Source of the DNA: Bacilli bacterium
GTDB lineage: Bacteria; Bacillota_I; Bacilli_A; RFN20; CAG-826
Assembly: GCA_017470115.1 (NCBI GenBank)
Contig: JAFUEZ010000008.1
Coordinates: 94,484-158,483, forward strand
Reading direction: 5' to 3'
Length of the DNA: 64,000 nucleotides
Numbering within the stretch: the stretch's first letter is position 1; each line of letters opens with the position of its first letter. The notes under the pieces are model-generated. The model had not been told where the DNA came from and did not search any database. It was given only the letters and a program-made list of their open reading frames with translations. Below, piece after piece: positions 8,324-19,417 of this stretch. The translations under genes and the position numbers were made by a program.

Positions 8324-8740
8324 ATGACACTTAATAAGACTAAATTACAAAAAATAATTAAAGCAATCGAAAAAACAAAAAGAAAAGTATATACAGTATC
8401 AGAACTCTCACGTGATACTGGTATTAAAGATGAGATTTTAATCGATTATTTGAGTAAATTTAATGCTCTTATTTATTTTGATAATCAAGCGAACATTAAA
8501 GAATATCTTGAAGGTATTAAAGAAGATTTTGAAGATCAAAATAAAGAAGTTGTTAAGCGCAATGATTATGTAAGAAGTAAAGACATTGAACAATATGATG
8601 GTTTCATTGATTACATCTATAAGACAATGACTGTTCAAGGAGGCATTCTTGATACAGGTTATGGACTTACAAAAAAAGACATAAAGATAATCAAAAAACT
8701 TATCAAAGAAGAAAGTGATAGATTATCATCCAAAAAGTAA
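8324..8740 (+). CDS. unrecognised protein with a possible N-terminal winged helix
   Basis: 138 residues, soluble, charged. The N-terminal half (KLQKIIKAIEKTKRKVYTVSELS.., then TGIKDEILIDYLSKF) has the spacing of a helix-turn-helix or winged-helix fold; the C-terminal part ends in Lys-rich helices. I do not recognise a family. TATAAT at 8309-8314 lies 9 bases before ATG and no Shine-Dalgarno is seen. The dispersed repeat AAAAACCCTGCAAAA overlaps its stop codon. A regulatory role is a guess. Confidence 0.65.
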   Translation: MTLNKTKLQKIIKAIEKTKRKVYTVSELSRDTGIKDEILIDYLSKFNALIYFDNQANIKEYLEGIKEDFEDQNKEVVKRNDYVRSKDIEQYDGFIDYIYKTMTVQGGILDTGYGLTKKDIKIIKKLIKEESDRLSSKK

Positions 8741-8753
8741 AAACCCTGCAAAA
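8739..8753 (+). repeat. dispersed repeat, AAAAACCCTGCAAAA
   Basis: Exact copy of a 15-base motif found again at 63008 and, inverted, at 34814 and 50483, with variants at 18439, 36484 and 47882. It overlaps the stop codon of the preceding gene. On the minus strand it is preceded by AATATT. Downstream lie several TAGTAGAA units, as at the 63008 copy. Confidence 0.7.
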
Positions 8754-8852
8754 ACGCAATATTTAGTAGAAAAATAGTAGAATTATAGTAGAAATATAAT
8801 TCTCTTTTTTTCTTTTATACATCATTAATATAATGTATAATATGTCTCGACT

Positions 8853-8898
8853 CGTGTGTCTTTCCCATGACTAACCACACGTAAAATTTAACAGGGGG
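8853..8898 (+). promoter_or_regulatory. candidate preQ1 riboswitch (H-type pseudoknot) before queT
   Basis: CGTGTG (8853-8858) and CACACG (8876-8881) form a perfect 6-base-pair stem with a 17-base loop containing UUUCCC, then an A-rich tail leads to GGGGG (8894-8898), the Shine-Dalgarno of queT. Loop CCC can pair with GGG to form a pseudoknot sequestering the binding site, the preQ1-I architecture. Primary sequence conservation to the known consensus is limited, so the call rests on topology plus the queuosine genes downstream. Confidence 0.55.
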
Positions 8899-8907
8899 TA
8901 TTTCCTA

Positions 8908-10646
<1,739 letters not shown>

Positions 10647-10647
10647 A

Positions 10648-10676
10648 TTCAAATTTATCTTATTATCTTATATAAT
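10648..10676 (+). promoter_or_regulatory. promoter of queA-queH
   Basis: TTCAAA (10648-10653), 17 bases, TATAAT (10671-10676). The expected start point lies about 5 bases before the queA ATG, so the mRNA is nearly leaderless; no Shine-Dalgarno is present. Confidence 0.65.
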
Positions 10677-10687
10677 AGATAAACGTT

Positions 10688-11713
10688 ATGGATATAAATT
10701 TATTTGATTATTATTTACCTGAAGAATTAATTGCTCAAGAGCCTTCATCAATTCGTGATGAATGCAAGCTTTTAGTTGTAAATAGAACTAAAAAAACATA
10801 TGAAGATAAAATCTTTCATGACATTTTAGATTATTTTAAAAAAGGTGATGTACTTGTTAGAAATAATACAAAAGTTATTCCTGCTAGACTTTTTGCTATA
10901 AAAGAAGGAACAGGAGCAAAAGTAGAAGTATTGCTTTTAAAAGATCTAGGAAGCGATACTTGGGAATGCTTATGTGGCAATGCAAAGGCAATTAAAGTAG
11001 GCACTAAATTGCATTTTAAAGATGACATATTAATCGGAACATGTTTAGCAACTTTTGATGAAGGAATTAGACATATAAAATTCGATTATGATGGTATATT
11101 TTTGGAAGAGTTAGATAAGATTGGTTTGATGCCTCTACCACCTTATATTCATAAACAAGTTGATGATAATGATAAATATCAAACTGTATATGCAAAAATA
11201 GAAGGAAGTGCAGCAGCACCAACAGCAGGATTTCATTTTACACCTGAACTATTAAAGAAAATTGAAGAAAAAGGTGTTGAAATTGTTGACATTACATTAA
11301 ATATTGGCTTAGGAACGTTTAGACCAGTTAAAGTCCAAGATACAAAAGATCACATTATGCATAGTGAATCTTATGTTGTAAGTGAAGAAGCTGCAAGTAA
11401 ACTCAATAGAGCTAAAAAAGAAGGAAGAAGAATTATTGCTTGTGGAACAACAAGTGTTAGAACTTTAGAAAGTAATTTTGCTAAATATAATGAATTTAAA
11501 GCAGAAAGTAGCGCGACATCTATTTTTATATCACCTGGATATGAATATAAAGCTGTAGATTGCTTGATTACTAACTTTCATCTTCCTAAATCAACTTTAG
11601 TCATGCTTGTTTCAGCTTTTATGGGAAGAGAATTTACACTTGAATGCTATAAACATGCAGTTGAAGAAAAATATAGATTTTTCTCTTTTGGCGATTCAAT
11701 GTTCATTTATTAA
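10688..11713 (+). CDS. queA: S-adenosylmethionine:tRNA ribosyltransferase-isomerase
   Basis: Transfers and isomerises the ribosyl part of SAM onto preQ1 in tRNA, making epoxyqueuosine. 341 residues, normal length. Motifs: FDYYLPEELIAQEPSSIRDECKLL split by position 4-26, VRNNTKVIPARLF, YQTVYAKIEGSAAAPTAGFHFT region near 160-185, GTTSVRTLE near 260 and TNFHLPKSTLVMLVSAF near 300. Starts from its own promoter and runs into queH with one base between them. Step between TGT and QueH. Confidence 0.96.
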   Translation: MDINLFDYYLPEELIAQEPSSIRDECKLLVVNRTKKTYEDKIFHDILDYFKKGDVLVRNNTKVIPARLFAIKEGTGAKVEVLLLKDLGSDTWECLCGNAKAIKVGTKLHFKDDILIGTCLATFDEGIRHIKFDYDGIFLEELDKIGLMPLPPYIHKQVDDNDKYQTVYAKIEGSAAAPTAGFHFTPELLKKIEEKGVEIVDITLNIGLGTFRPVKVQDTKDHIMHSESYVVSEEAASKLNRAKKEGRRIIACGTTSVRTLESNFAKYNEFKAESSATSIFISPGYEYKAVDCLITNFHLPKSTLVMLVSAFMGREFTLECYKHAVEEKYRFFSFGDSMFIY

Positions 11714-11714
11714 T

Positions 11715-12341
11715 ATGAAAGAAAATAGAAACTATTATAGAGAATTTTTAAAAGACTATAACAAGATCAGAAGTGAAACTCCAAAGGATGAACTTCCTAA
11801 ACTTTTACTTCACATTTGTTGTGGAGCTTGCTCTTGTTTTCCTTTAATATTTTTAACCGATTTATTTGATATTACAGTTTACTACACAAACTCTAATATA
11901 TATCCTGAAAGTGAATTTGAAAAGCGATTTGAAGCTTTAACAAAATATGTGGAATTTGTTGAAAAAGCCTGCAAAACTCAAGTAAAAATTATAAAAGACA
12001 CATATAATCATGATGAATTTATATGCGATTTGTTACCTTTTAAAGATGAAGAAGAAGGTGGACATAGATGCAAAATTTGTATAGAAAAACGTTTTAAACG
12101 TACTTTTGATTTTGCTTCTTCTCAAGGATTTAAATACGTTACTACAGTTATGAGTATATCTAGAAATAAAGATGTAGATTACTTAAATATGTTAGGAGAA
12201 AAACTTGCTAAGAAATATAATAATCTCACATATGTTCATTCAGATTTTAAAAAGAATAATGGTCAAGATATCGGTGTTGATTTATCTAAAAAAATTGGCA
12301 TTTATAGACAATGTTTTTGTGGATGCGAATTTAGTAAGTGA
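11715..12341 (+). CDS. queH: epoxyqueuosine reductase QueH
   Basis: Non-orthologous replacement of QueG: reduces epoxyqueuosine to queuosine in tRNA. ATG 11715 follows the queA stop by one base and gives 208 residues; upstream in-frame codons overlap queA and are not conserved. The family cysteine motif LLHICCGACS near 32-41 and HRCKICIEKR near 117-126 supply the Fe-S/iron ligands; the C-terminus is QCFCGCEFSK. Two decayed copies of its 3' end lie 6.2 and 7.2 kb downstream, flanking an accessory island. The gene itself looks intact. Confidence 0.93.
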   Translation: MKENRNYYREFLKDYNKIRSETPKDELPKLLLHICCGACSCFPLIFLTDLFDITVYYTNSNIYPESEFEKRFEALTKYVEFVEKACKTQVKIIKDTYNHDEFICDLLPFKDEEEGGHRCKICIEKRFKRTFDFASSQGFKYVTTVMSISRNKDVDYLNMLGEKLAKKYNNLTYVHSDFKKNNGQDIGVDLSKKIGIYRQCFCGCEFSK

Positions 12342-12388
12342 TATTGAATTTAATCATATTTATTAAAGATTTTTTACATCATTTTTTA

Positions 12389-12394
12389 TATAAT
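12389..12394 (+). promoter_or_regulatory. -10 box of the RHS gene
   Basis: TATAAT 11 bases before the ATG at 12406 with no ribosome binding site between; no convincing -35 box. A short-leader transcript is expected. Confidence 0.4.
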
Positions 12395-12405
12395 AAAAAT
12401 AGTTT

Positions 12406-15400
12406 ATGTTTATTAATAATATTGAAGATTATTTAACGTTTTATGGTTTAATTATTTATTCATCTGATAATACGGAGGAAGAGATTGAATACCATTATGT
12501 TGGATCGCTTAATGACGATGAACTTTTGGTTGAATTTGAATTTGATCTTCAATCTTTATGCAGTGATTATAATTTGAATTTAAACGACATATCGAATATC
12601 AAACTTGTTTTTGATGGTTCAAGCTCAAACATTCAAAAGATTTATTTTTGTAATGAATATAGAGAAGTAATACAAGTTTTTGATAATGATGGACAAGCTG
12701 AATTCAATCTGGGATACATAAAAAATAATAATAATTTTGATGGTTTTCTTTATTTTTCAATTAGAAGTTCTGATGCTTCGGATTATCAAACTGTTGATGT
12801 TATTTCTTGTGAAATAATTTTGAATTATACAAATAATTTCAACAACAAGCCAGCATATAAAACAAAATTTTTAAGTAGCACAATAGATAATCTGCTTACA
12901 TATAATATTGATCTTTATACAGGACGAATTGATTTTTCAAGAAGCATTATTTCGCTTTATGGAAATAAGATGCCTCTTGAACTCAGTGAATCTTATAATC
13001 AATTTAAAGACACAAATTTTTTTGGAAATCGGAAACTTAACTTAGAACAAAAACTATATTTTTCTGATGGAAATTATTATTGGATTGATAATAAATATAA
13101 AACACATCAATTCGAGCAGATTAATAATTCATTATATTTTGATACCGAACATACTGGATTATTATTGAGAATTTATGCTAATGAATTTGTGATTACTAAT
13201 GACGTTAATAAATTTATTCATTTTGATGCATCAATGAATTTGGTATCTATTGAAAGCAAAAGAGGAGTGGACTCTCTATTTTTACAAATTAGTCAATCAT
13301 CAAACGGGCTTGTTTTTACTGATGGTATGGGAAGATGTGCTTCATATATAGCTAGTGACAACTCCCATATTTTAACACTACCAGATTCTACAGTGTTGAA
13401 TTTTTATTCATCTGCAAATCAAGATGTTTTTTCAAATATTGATGGTAGTCAAATTACTTATAAATATAAAGACATTCAAAATATTAAATTGCTTATTTCA
13501 GCTTCGTCAAACGAAAATAAAAGTGTTAAGTTTACCTATGATGAAAAATATAGAATAATTAAGATTGAAGAATTTAGCAGCAATTTAATTTCTAAAAGAA
13601 CAATAATCGAATATTTTAATCATTACACGATTGTTACGAAAATAAATCATCCTTCAGATTTATTGATTAGTGAAAGAACTGGTTACTTTTTTGCAAAAAA
13701 CGGTGAAGCGATTTCAGAACTAGACTTATATAAATATGAATACAATAAAGAGTCTGATATTTATTATTATAATGAAGAAAGTTATGAACAATTAAAATTT
13801 GAAATAAATACCAATGATGCTATAAATATTACTCGTGTTGAAGGTACAAATTATTTTGGAATTAATACGACATCTTTAAATGAAGATGAAGAATATGTTG
13901 TTTATGCAAAACTTAACAATGAAAAACTTCATATTTCAAATGTAAATGATCTTGAGGTTATATTGGATGATGTATGGCCTGCATGTTATTTTGTCAGGCG
14001 CCTATTTTATATTAATTATTCTTTTGATGGAGAATTGACTTTAGCTGCTAAAATAAGGCCAAGTGAATATACAAATGAATATATAATTTTGGAAGTTGGA
14101 GGCAGCCAGGCAAATTTAGTTGACAATTATACTTTCTATTTAACTAAAGTGAAACGTAGTAATTCATTTGATGTTATAAGAAGTTCTTCTCAAAGTGGAG
14201 ATTTTACTGAAAGACGTAATAATCAGACAAGATATTGGAATAAACTTTATTCTTTGAAATTTTCTAATTACCAAGATTGTGAAAAAATAACTTTGAAAGA
14301 TTTTAATATAAGTTATTTAAATTTATTGAGAAATAATCAAGTGATTCTTCGGTACAATGATCTTTCTAAGGCTATTCTATATAATAATCAAAACGTTATT
14401 ATAAACGATGATCTAGTAGTTGAATTTTCAAACTTATTATTAGGTCATCTTGATCTAAATTTAGGCGAAAAAACATTTTATTATTTAGAAGGTGAGAATG
14501 AATTAAATTTTTCATTTTATAAAATAATTAATAAGAATCGGCTTATTAAAAGCGGTTTAGTAAAGCAAAAAATCGATTTTTATGGAAATAAAATTGAAGA
14601 GGAAGACTCATTAGGTAATATTACAAACTATACGTTAGATAATTTTGGTAGAACACTGGCTATAGCCCAAATCACTTCGCAAGGTGTTTTTAAAACAGAA
14701 TCAAATTATTCTTATTTATCAAACGAATTTAAAGAAATCAAATTAGATGAAGATGGATTAATTTATGAATCTACGTATGATTTATTAACGGGTTTATTAA
14801 AATCACATAAAGAACCTAATGGAAATTATATTTATTATCAATATGATACCCACTATAGACTTGTAAGTGTTTCTTCATCAAACAATACGAACTCAATTAG
14901 TTATAATAAGCAAAATATATCAGCTTTGAATTCATCTGATGGCAATAATTTTAGTTTTTCATATAACTACGAAAATGGATTAAATGCTGTGAAGGTCGAT
15001 AATTTAAGTCATCTTGATAAGAGTTATGTTAAGGCACCAAATAAAGACGTTGCTAGAACACTTTATTCAAACTCAAAAGGAGATATCTCTTTATATAATC
15101 GATTTGGAAAATTAGTGCAGAAAGGGCAGATCACTTCACTATATTCAAACGGAATTATAGGCATGAATAAAATATATGGCGATATAGGTGGAAATTATTC
15201 AAATATTAATAATTATGATTTTAATGATCGTAATATTTCCAGTCAAAGCCCATTAAGAAAAGTAGTTTTTACAAATTTAACGAATCCATATGTTATTAAT
15301 TATTCTTATAATGTTTATGGAAAAATCAATCAAGTTAATATCCCTAACAAATATAATTGTACATATTCTTATACTAATTTTGATTTACTTAATGGTGAAA

Positions 15401-17142
15401 ATATTAGTTTTACTATTTTTGGGCAAAATATTTTTTCAACAAATAATTATTCATTTGTTCATATTGATGCATTAAATTCAGCAAGATTAGGAAGTTTCGC
15501 TTCTTCTATAAGTGGTTTTGAGATTTCTGATCAATACACATATGATAATTCATCTAGAATAGTAAGGCGTGAAATACTTCTCTCAATGCAATCATATGCA
15601 TATGGTCAATTATCAATTAATTATGAATATACATACAAATCAAGAAGCGAAAACAATTTAACATTGTTAAGCAACAAATTATTAAGTAGAAGAGTAACAA
15701 TTATTCAAGACACTATTGATAACTATTCAGAATATGAAGATGTAGAAACGTTTACTTATGATAATAATGGGAATTTAGCAAGCATTACCACTAATAATTA
15801 TTTGGATAGATTTACTTATGATAATTTAAATAGATTAGTAAGAGAAGATAACCAAGCTTTAAATAGAACATTTGTTTATGCATATAACAATGGTGGCAAT
15901 ATTACATTTAAAGTTGAATACAATTATACTACCGGAAATTTAGGAACACCAATTAATGTAATCAGTTATGGTTATAATAGTTCATCCCATAAAGATATGT
16001 TAATTTCTTGGAATGGATATAATTTTTCTTATGATGCCGCTGGAAACCCATTAACTTATAAGGGTTGTTCATTAACACGGAATAGTTCAAATAGACTATC
16101 AAAATACTCCTATAATGCGCAAAAATACATTGAATTTGAATATAACGCTATTGGGGAAAGAAGAGAAAAAGTATATCATAATGGTTCATCAACAATTAGA
16201 CATACTTATACATATTTAGATAATAAGATTTTAGCTGAAGAAATTACAAGCAATAGCGAAAATAAAGCGATTATTTTTATATACGAAAAAGATGAAATTA
16301 TTGGTTTTTACGATAGATTTTCTTTGCCATATCTTTATAGAAAGAATATTTTAGGAGATGTTATCGAAATAAATGATTATTATGGGGATTTAGTTGCTGA
16401 GTATAAATATGACGCATGGGGTAATTGCACAGTAACTAACCACAATGAAGAAAATATTGGAGATTTGAATCCAATAAGATATAGAAGTTATTATTTTGAT
16501 AATGAAACTGGTTTATATTATTTGATTAATAGATATTATGATCCTAAGACTGGTAGGTTTATATCACCAGATTCGATTGATTATTTGGATTATAAGCTAA
16601 TTAATGGTCTTAATTTATATTGTTATTGCTTGAATAATCCAATTATCCATACAGACAAATTAGGAACAATATCTATTTTAAGCATCTTAATTGTATTGGC
16701 TTCAGTCGTTATAATCTGTTATGGTCTTGGCAGGATTATTCTTGATTCTTCAAAAAACAATGATAAAGCACCTGATGATTGGAACGGGGAAGAATTTTCT
16801 GAAAATTTCGAAGGTAAAATTTCAAAAAATTTTGAAAATTATACCATTTATTTCGAAATCACTAATACTAATCAATCAGATATCAACTTATATAATTTAA
16901 CAATTTATGATTCATGGAAATATAGTGCCAGTCAAATTAGACAGTTTCTTAATTGGCTTAAGGATACGGGGAATTTTTCTACCTTAAATGTAGACAAAAT
17001 GCTAAATGAACGGGCACGGCATAAGCTTGCTTATGAAATTGGATTTAAATATAAACATATTGCAGATGCTGATATATTTTTAAATTCAGATGATGTAGAT
17101 CATTGGTATTCTTTTATTATAAACGGAAGGCTTTGGTATTAG
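12406..17142 (+). CDS. giant RHS/YD-repeat protein with a variable C-terminal domain
   Basis: 1578 residues. After an N-terminal region of unknown type, the middle and C-terminal thirds contain YD/RHS strands (for example FTYDNNGNLASI, FTYDNLNRLVRE, FSYDAAGNPLTY, YKYDAWGNC) that build a beta-cocoon shell. The RHS core closes with LYYLINRYYDPKTGRFISPD and a CYCLNNPI motif near 1370-1410. A hydrophobic stretch follows at about 1422-1446, then a variable tail of about 130 residues ending RARHKLAYEIGFKYKHIADA and NGRLWY; the tail is the expected toxin position, but I do not recognise it. No N-terminal signal peptide is evident. Directly coupled to the next gene. The tail may equally be inert. Confidence 0.85.
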   Translation: MFINNIEDYLTFYGLIIYSSDNTEEEIEYHYVGSLNDDELLVEFEFDLQSLCSDYNLNLNDISNIKLVFDGSSSNIQKIYFCNEYREVIQVFDNDGQAEFNLGYIKNNNNFDGFLYFSIRSSDASDYQTVDVISCEIILNYTNNFNNKPAYKTKFLSSTIDNLLTYNIDLYTGRIDFSRSIISLYGNKMPLELSESYNQFKDTNFFGNRKLNLEQKLYFSDGNYYWIDNKYKTHQFEQINNSLYFDTEHTGLLLRIYANEFVITNDVNKFIHFDASMNLVSIESKRGVDSLFLQISQSSNGLVFTDGMGRCASYIASDNSHILTLPDSTVLNFYSSANQDVFSNIDGSQITYKYKDIQNIKLLISASSNENKSVKFTYDEKYRIIKIEEFSSNLISKRTIIEYFNHYTIVTKINHPSDLLISERTGYFFAKNGEAISELDLYKYEYNKESDIYYYNEESYEQLKFEINTNDAINITRVEGTNYFGINTTSLNEDEEYVVYAKLNNEKLHISNVNDLEVILDDVWPACYFVRRLFYINYSFDGELTLAAKIRPSEYTNEYIILEVGGSQANLVDNYTFYLTKVKRSNSFDVIRSSSQSGDFTERRNNQTRYWNKLYSLKFSNYQDCEKITLKDFNISYLNLLRNNQVILRYNDLSKAILYNNQNVIINDDLVVEFSNLLLGHLDLNLGEKTFYYLEGENELNFSFYKIINKNRLIKSGLVKQKIDFYGNKIEEEDSLGNITNYTLDNFGRTLAIAQITSQGVFKTESNYSYLSNEFKEIKLDEDGLIYESTYDLLTGLLKSHKEPNGNYIYYQYDTHYRLVSVSSSNNTNSISYNKQNISALNSSDGNNFSFSYNYENGLNAVKVDNLSHLDKSYVKAPNKDVARTLYSNSKGDISLYNRFGKLVQKGQITSLYSNGIIGMNKIYGDIGGNYSNINNYDFNDRNISSQSPLRKVVFTNLTNPYVINYSYNVYGKINQVNIPNKYNCTYSYTNFDLLNGENISFTIFGQNIFSTNNYSFVHIDALNSARLGSFASSISGFEISDQYTYDNSSRIVRREILLSMQSYAYGQLSINYEYTYKSRSENNLTLLSNKLLSRRVTIIQDTIDNYSEYEDVETFTYDNNGNLASITTNNYLDRFTYDNLNRLVREDNQALNRTFVYAYNNGGNITFKVEYNYTTGNLGTPINVISYGYNSSSHKDMLISWNGYNFSYDAAGNPLTYKGCSLTRNSSNRLSKYSYNAQKYIEFEYNAIGERREKVYHNGSSTIRHTYTYLDNKILAEEITSNSENKAIIFIYEKDEIIGFYDRFSLPYLYRKNILGDVIEINDYYGDLVAEYKYDAWGNCTVTNHNEENIGDLNPIRYRSYYFDNETGLYYLINRYYDPKTGRFISPDSIDYLDYKLINGLNLYCYCLNNPIIHTDKLGTISILSILIVLASVVIICYGLGRIILDSSKNNDKAPDDWNGEEFSENFEGKISKNFENYTIYFEITNTNQSDINLYNLTIYDSWKYSASQIRQFLNWLKDTGNFSTLNVDKMLNERARHKLAYEIGFKYKHIADADIFLNSDDVDHWYSFIINGRLWY

Positions 17143-17143
17143 C

Positions 17144-18343
17144 GTGTCAAACAATTTTAGCAGATTAAAAACAAAATCTTTTAAAATACGACATTTTGCA
17201 ATTTTTGGCTTTATTTTTCTAGGTTGCATTTTACCGCCTTTAGTTGTGTATGTATTACTATATACGGCTATCAGCTCTTATGTCGAAAAGCATCTCCCAA
17301 CTAGTATAGAAATATATGATTGTATTTTTGTTGATAGTAATAATAATTACTATTTAAAGAATAAATACGGGTCCATGTTAGTAAAGGATCAGAATTGGGG
17401 TAAATCCAATGCAATCGATGATATACTCCTAGAATTTGGTGATGACCTTAGACTTTTAGATGCGACAGGGGACAATCAATATTTATATTTATTTGTAAGC
17501 AATTATTATTCGAGAAGTTCCGCTTCAAAAGAATATAAAGCTTATTATTTAGTATATGATACTGACTTATCTTTAAAATATAAATTTGATGTTTCATCCG
17601 ATTATTATCGTTCTTTAGACATGTTATGCTCTAGTAATTTGCTTTATGTATATACGACTAATTATGATAATGATAGATTAGATTTACACAGATTCGATTT
17701 TTCTAATTCTCAGGATGACATCTTGATGAGTGATGTTCAGGATAATAATGTTTATTACGATGACGATGTTACAATTCAGCTAAAGAAGGATAGTGATAAT
17801 CGTTTTACGAAAATGAGAAAAGTCTCTAATAACACAAAGATGTTTTATAAATTTGACAAATTTTCCCTTTTAGATAAGGAAATAATATTGGATGCCAATT
17901 CTATTAAAATCAACGATGGCGGTATGTTATATACAATTAAAACTGATTTCGCAACTCCTAAATTTTATGAAGCTGCTTATGTTGAAAATAGCAAAATTAA
18001 GTTTGCAATCTATGACTATCTAAACAATGCAGAATGTGGAAGGCCTGATAGCAATTGCATTTGTCGTTATGGCAGGTCTCATTATTATGTTTTTGATTTA
18101 AATAATAAAGCTATCAAAGAAGAAAAAGAATTGAAAGAAGGTAGTTTTATAATCGATTATTCTCAGGATGAACTTATTTACTATTACAATAAGAAAATAT
18201 ACAATGGCGATATTTTTATGAGGGATTGTGAGGAAATTGAGTACGGTGAAATTGTCAAATTATATTTCGATTCTGTGAACACCAGGGATTATTATAAACA
18301 GTTTTATATAACTTGTATAAACGGCGTTATCTATGGATTATAG
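17144..18343 (+). CDS. membrane-anchored protein coupled to the RHS gene (candidate immunity protein)
   Basis: 399 residues from a GTG that begins one base after the RHS stop codon, so translation is probably coupled. One strong membrane segment at about 19-42 (FAIFGFIFLGCILPPLVVYV) preceded by a basic N-terminus, then a roughly 350-residue domain rich in Tyr, Asp and Asn with repeated beta-strand-like units, and a CRYGRSHYYVFD stretch. I do not recognise a family. Position directly after a polymorphic-type C-terminal tail suggests an immunity or partner role. It is larger than most immunity proteins, so this remains inference. Confidence 0.6.
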   Translation: MSNNFSRLKTKSFKIRHFAIFGFIFLGCILPPLVVYVLLYTAISSYVEKHLPTSIEIYDCIFVDSNNNYYLKNKYGSMLVKDQNWGKSNAIDDILLEFGDDLRLLDATGDNQYLYLFVSNYYSRSSASKEYKAYYLVYDTDLSLKYKFDVSSDYYRSLDMLCSSNLLYVYTTNYDNDRLDLHRFDFSNSQDDILMSDVQDNNVYYDDDVTIQLKKDSDNRFTKMRKVSNNTKMFYKFDKFSLLDKEIILDANSIKINDGGMLYTIKTDFATPKFYEAAYVENSKIKFAIYDYLNNAECGRPDSNCICRYGRSHYYVFDLNNKAIKEEKELKEGSFIIDYSQDELIYYYNKKIYNGDIFMRDCEEIEYGEIVKLYFDSVNTRDYYKQFYITCINGVIYGL

Positions 18344-18438
18344 AAGCTGAGTTTTAATGCAATTAATATTGGTGATATTTTTGCACAATTCAATTTCGGA
18401 ATTTAACTTAATTAAACGTATATTAGTTTCAAAATTAT

Positions 18439-18453
18439 AAAAACCTTGCAAAA
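18439..18453 (+). repeat. dispersed repeat variant, AAAAACCTTGCAAAA
   Basis: One-base variant of the motif at 8739 and 63008, same strand; the inverted form of this variant is at 36484. Lies downstream of the RHS partner gene. Confidence 0.5.
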
Positions 18454-18496
18454 GCGGTATAAAATTTAAAAATTTGATTAAAATTTATTTATATGA

Positions 18497-18538
18497 ATGG
18501 GCAATCTAGACAGATTTAAATACAAATTAAATGCGTAA
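18497..18538 (+). pseudogene. possible 5' remnant of a second RHS-partner gene
   Basis: A 13-codon frame reads MGNLDRFKYKLNA and stops at the junction with the queH remnant. It resembles the beginning MSNNFSRLKTKSFK of the partner gene at 17144. The similarity is short and could be chance. Confidence 0.25.
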
Positions 18539-18710
18539 CAAAGATGCTGATTACTTAAATATGTTAGGAGAAGAACTTGCTAAAAAATATAACAATCTCA
18601 CATATGTTCATGCAGATTTTAAAAAGAATAATGGTCAAGATATCGGTGTTGATTTATCTAAAAAATTGGCATTTATCGCCAATGTTTTTGTGGTTGTGAG
18701 TTTAGTAAAA
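18532..18710 (+). pseudogene. queH 3'-end remnant, copy 1
   Basis: Aligns to queH 12163-12340 at nearly 90 percent identity by eye. It covers the codons for NKDxDYLNMLGE through CFCGCEFSK. One base is missing in the A-run after DLSKK (18660-18665), which frameshifts the tail. Once corrected, the last 18 codons differ from queH mostly at synonymous positions (for example AGA/CGC, GGA/GGT, TGC/TGT, GAA/GAG), so this is the end of an independently evolved queH, not a recent duplicate. There is no 5' part. A 69-codon open frame here is an artefact of the remnant. Confidence 0.85.
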
Positions 18711-18731
18711 TTTAATTTAAGATTATTGATT

Positions 18732-19148
18732 TTATTTTGATATATAATTGAAAATTTCTTGAGGCGTGAAAGCTGGAATATTGCTATTCAAATAATCTTT
18801 TTTGTTTAAAGTTATAATTGCATCTATATGAGATTCTTCTGCAGCAAAAGATTGTAAAGCATCTTCATAATCAGCAAAATCTGAAAATAAGGCATCAATT
18901 GCAGTATCGTTTGTAATGCTTATTACTTTTGAGGTGATCTCATATGCTTTGTGTTGTAATAATTTTGCTATTTTAGAATCATGAAGTTGTCGTTTTAAAA
19001 TGAATTCAATATCTCTTAAGGATTGAGTAGTGATATAAGTTTCATGATTATTTCTATAAAAAAGAAAAAATAGTTTTTTAATTAACAAATAATTTTCCCT
19101 TTTCAAAAAGAGTTCAAGATAAATGTTTGTATCAATCAATAGTTTCAT
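18732..19148 (-). CDS. PIN-domain toxin (VapC-like ribonuclease)
   Basis: 138 residues of PIN fold. MKLLIDTNIYLELFL carries the first catalytic Asp (residue 6); further acidic residues lie at TNDTAIDALFSDFADYEDALQ near 95-110 and DAIITLNKKDY near 120. PIN toxins of toxin-antitoxin pairs cut tRNA or rRNA using Mg2+. The gene starts 2 bases after the stop of the upstream antitoxin gene, a typical antitoxin-first operon. It lies in the island between two queH remnants. Confidence 0.82.
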   Translation of the reverse strand: MKLLIDTNIYLELFLKRENYLLIKKLFFLFYRNNHETYITTQSLRDIEFILKRQLHDSKIAKLLQHKAYEITSKVISITNDTAIDALFSDFADYEDALQSFAAEESHIDAIITLNKKDYLNSNIPAFTPQEIFNYISK

Positions 19149-19150
19149 AA

Positions 19151-19384
19151 TTATAAATGTTTCTTAATTAATTCGTCTTGAAGAGCTTTATCATCGCTAG
19201 TTGAAACTTCTTTTGTTTCGATAGAAGACAAAATTTCATCAAGTTCAACAAGAGCTTTAAATTTTGGATTTGTTAAGCAAGCAATAACGTTTCCATTTTT
19301 TGTAACATAAACATCTTCTTGGGTGGATTTTGAAAGATAAAAACTTAAATTGTTTTTTAATTCTGTAGCTGTAACATAACACAT
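19151..19384 (-). CDS. Phd/YefM-family antitoxin
   Basis: 77 residues from ATG at 19384; the codons further upstream (to 19399) encode the Shine-Dalgarno GGAGGT itself, so the shorter start is chosen. MCYVTATELKNNLSFYL and the DVYVTKNGNVIACLTNP strand are the Phd/YefM DNA-binding fold; the C-terminal helix ending KALQDELIKKHL should wrap the toxin. Likely binds its own promoter, where three phased GTACA boxes are seen. Confidence 0.82.
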   Translation of the reverse strand: MCYVTATELKNNLSFYLSKSTQEDVYVTKNGNVIACLTNPKFKALVELDEILSSIETKEVSTSDDKALQDELIKKHL

Positions 19385-19417
19385 AAAAAGCACCTCCAAT
19401 ATAAATATATCTAAAGT

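Noticed and set aside
8766..8800. TAGTAG units as a replication-origin DnaA-trio
   Set aside because: No DnaA boxes, no dnaA gene and no ordered spacing; similar units at 63040 belong to the dispersed repeat context.
18531..18740. Open frame of 69 codons taken as a separate gene
   Set aside because: Its first 45 or so codons are the queH 3' end and the rest is out of frame after a one-base deletion; it has no independent gene features.
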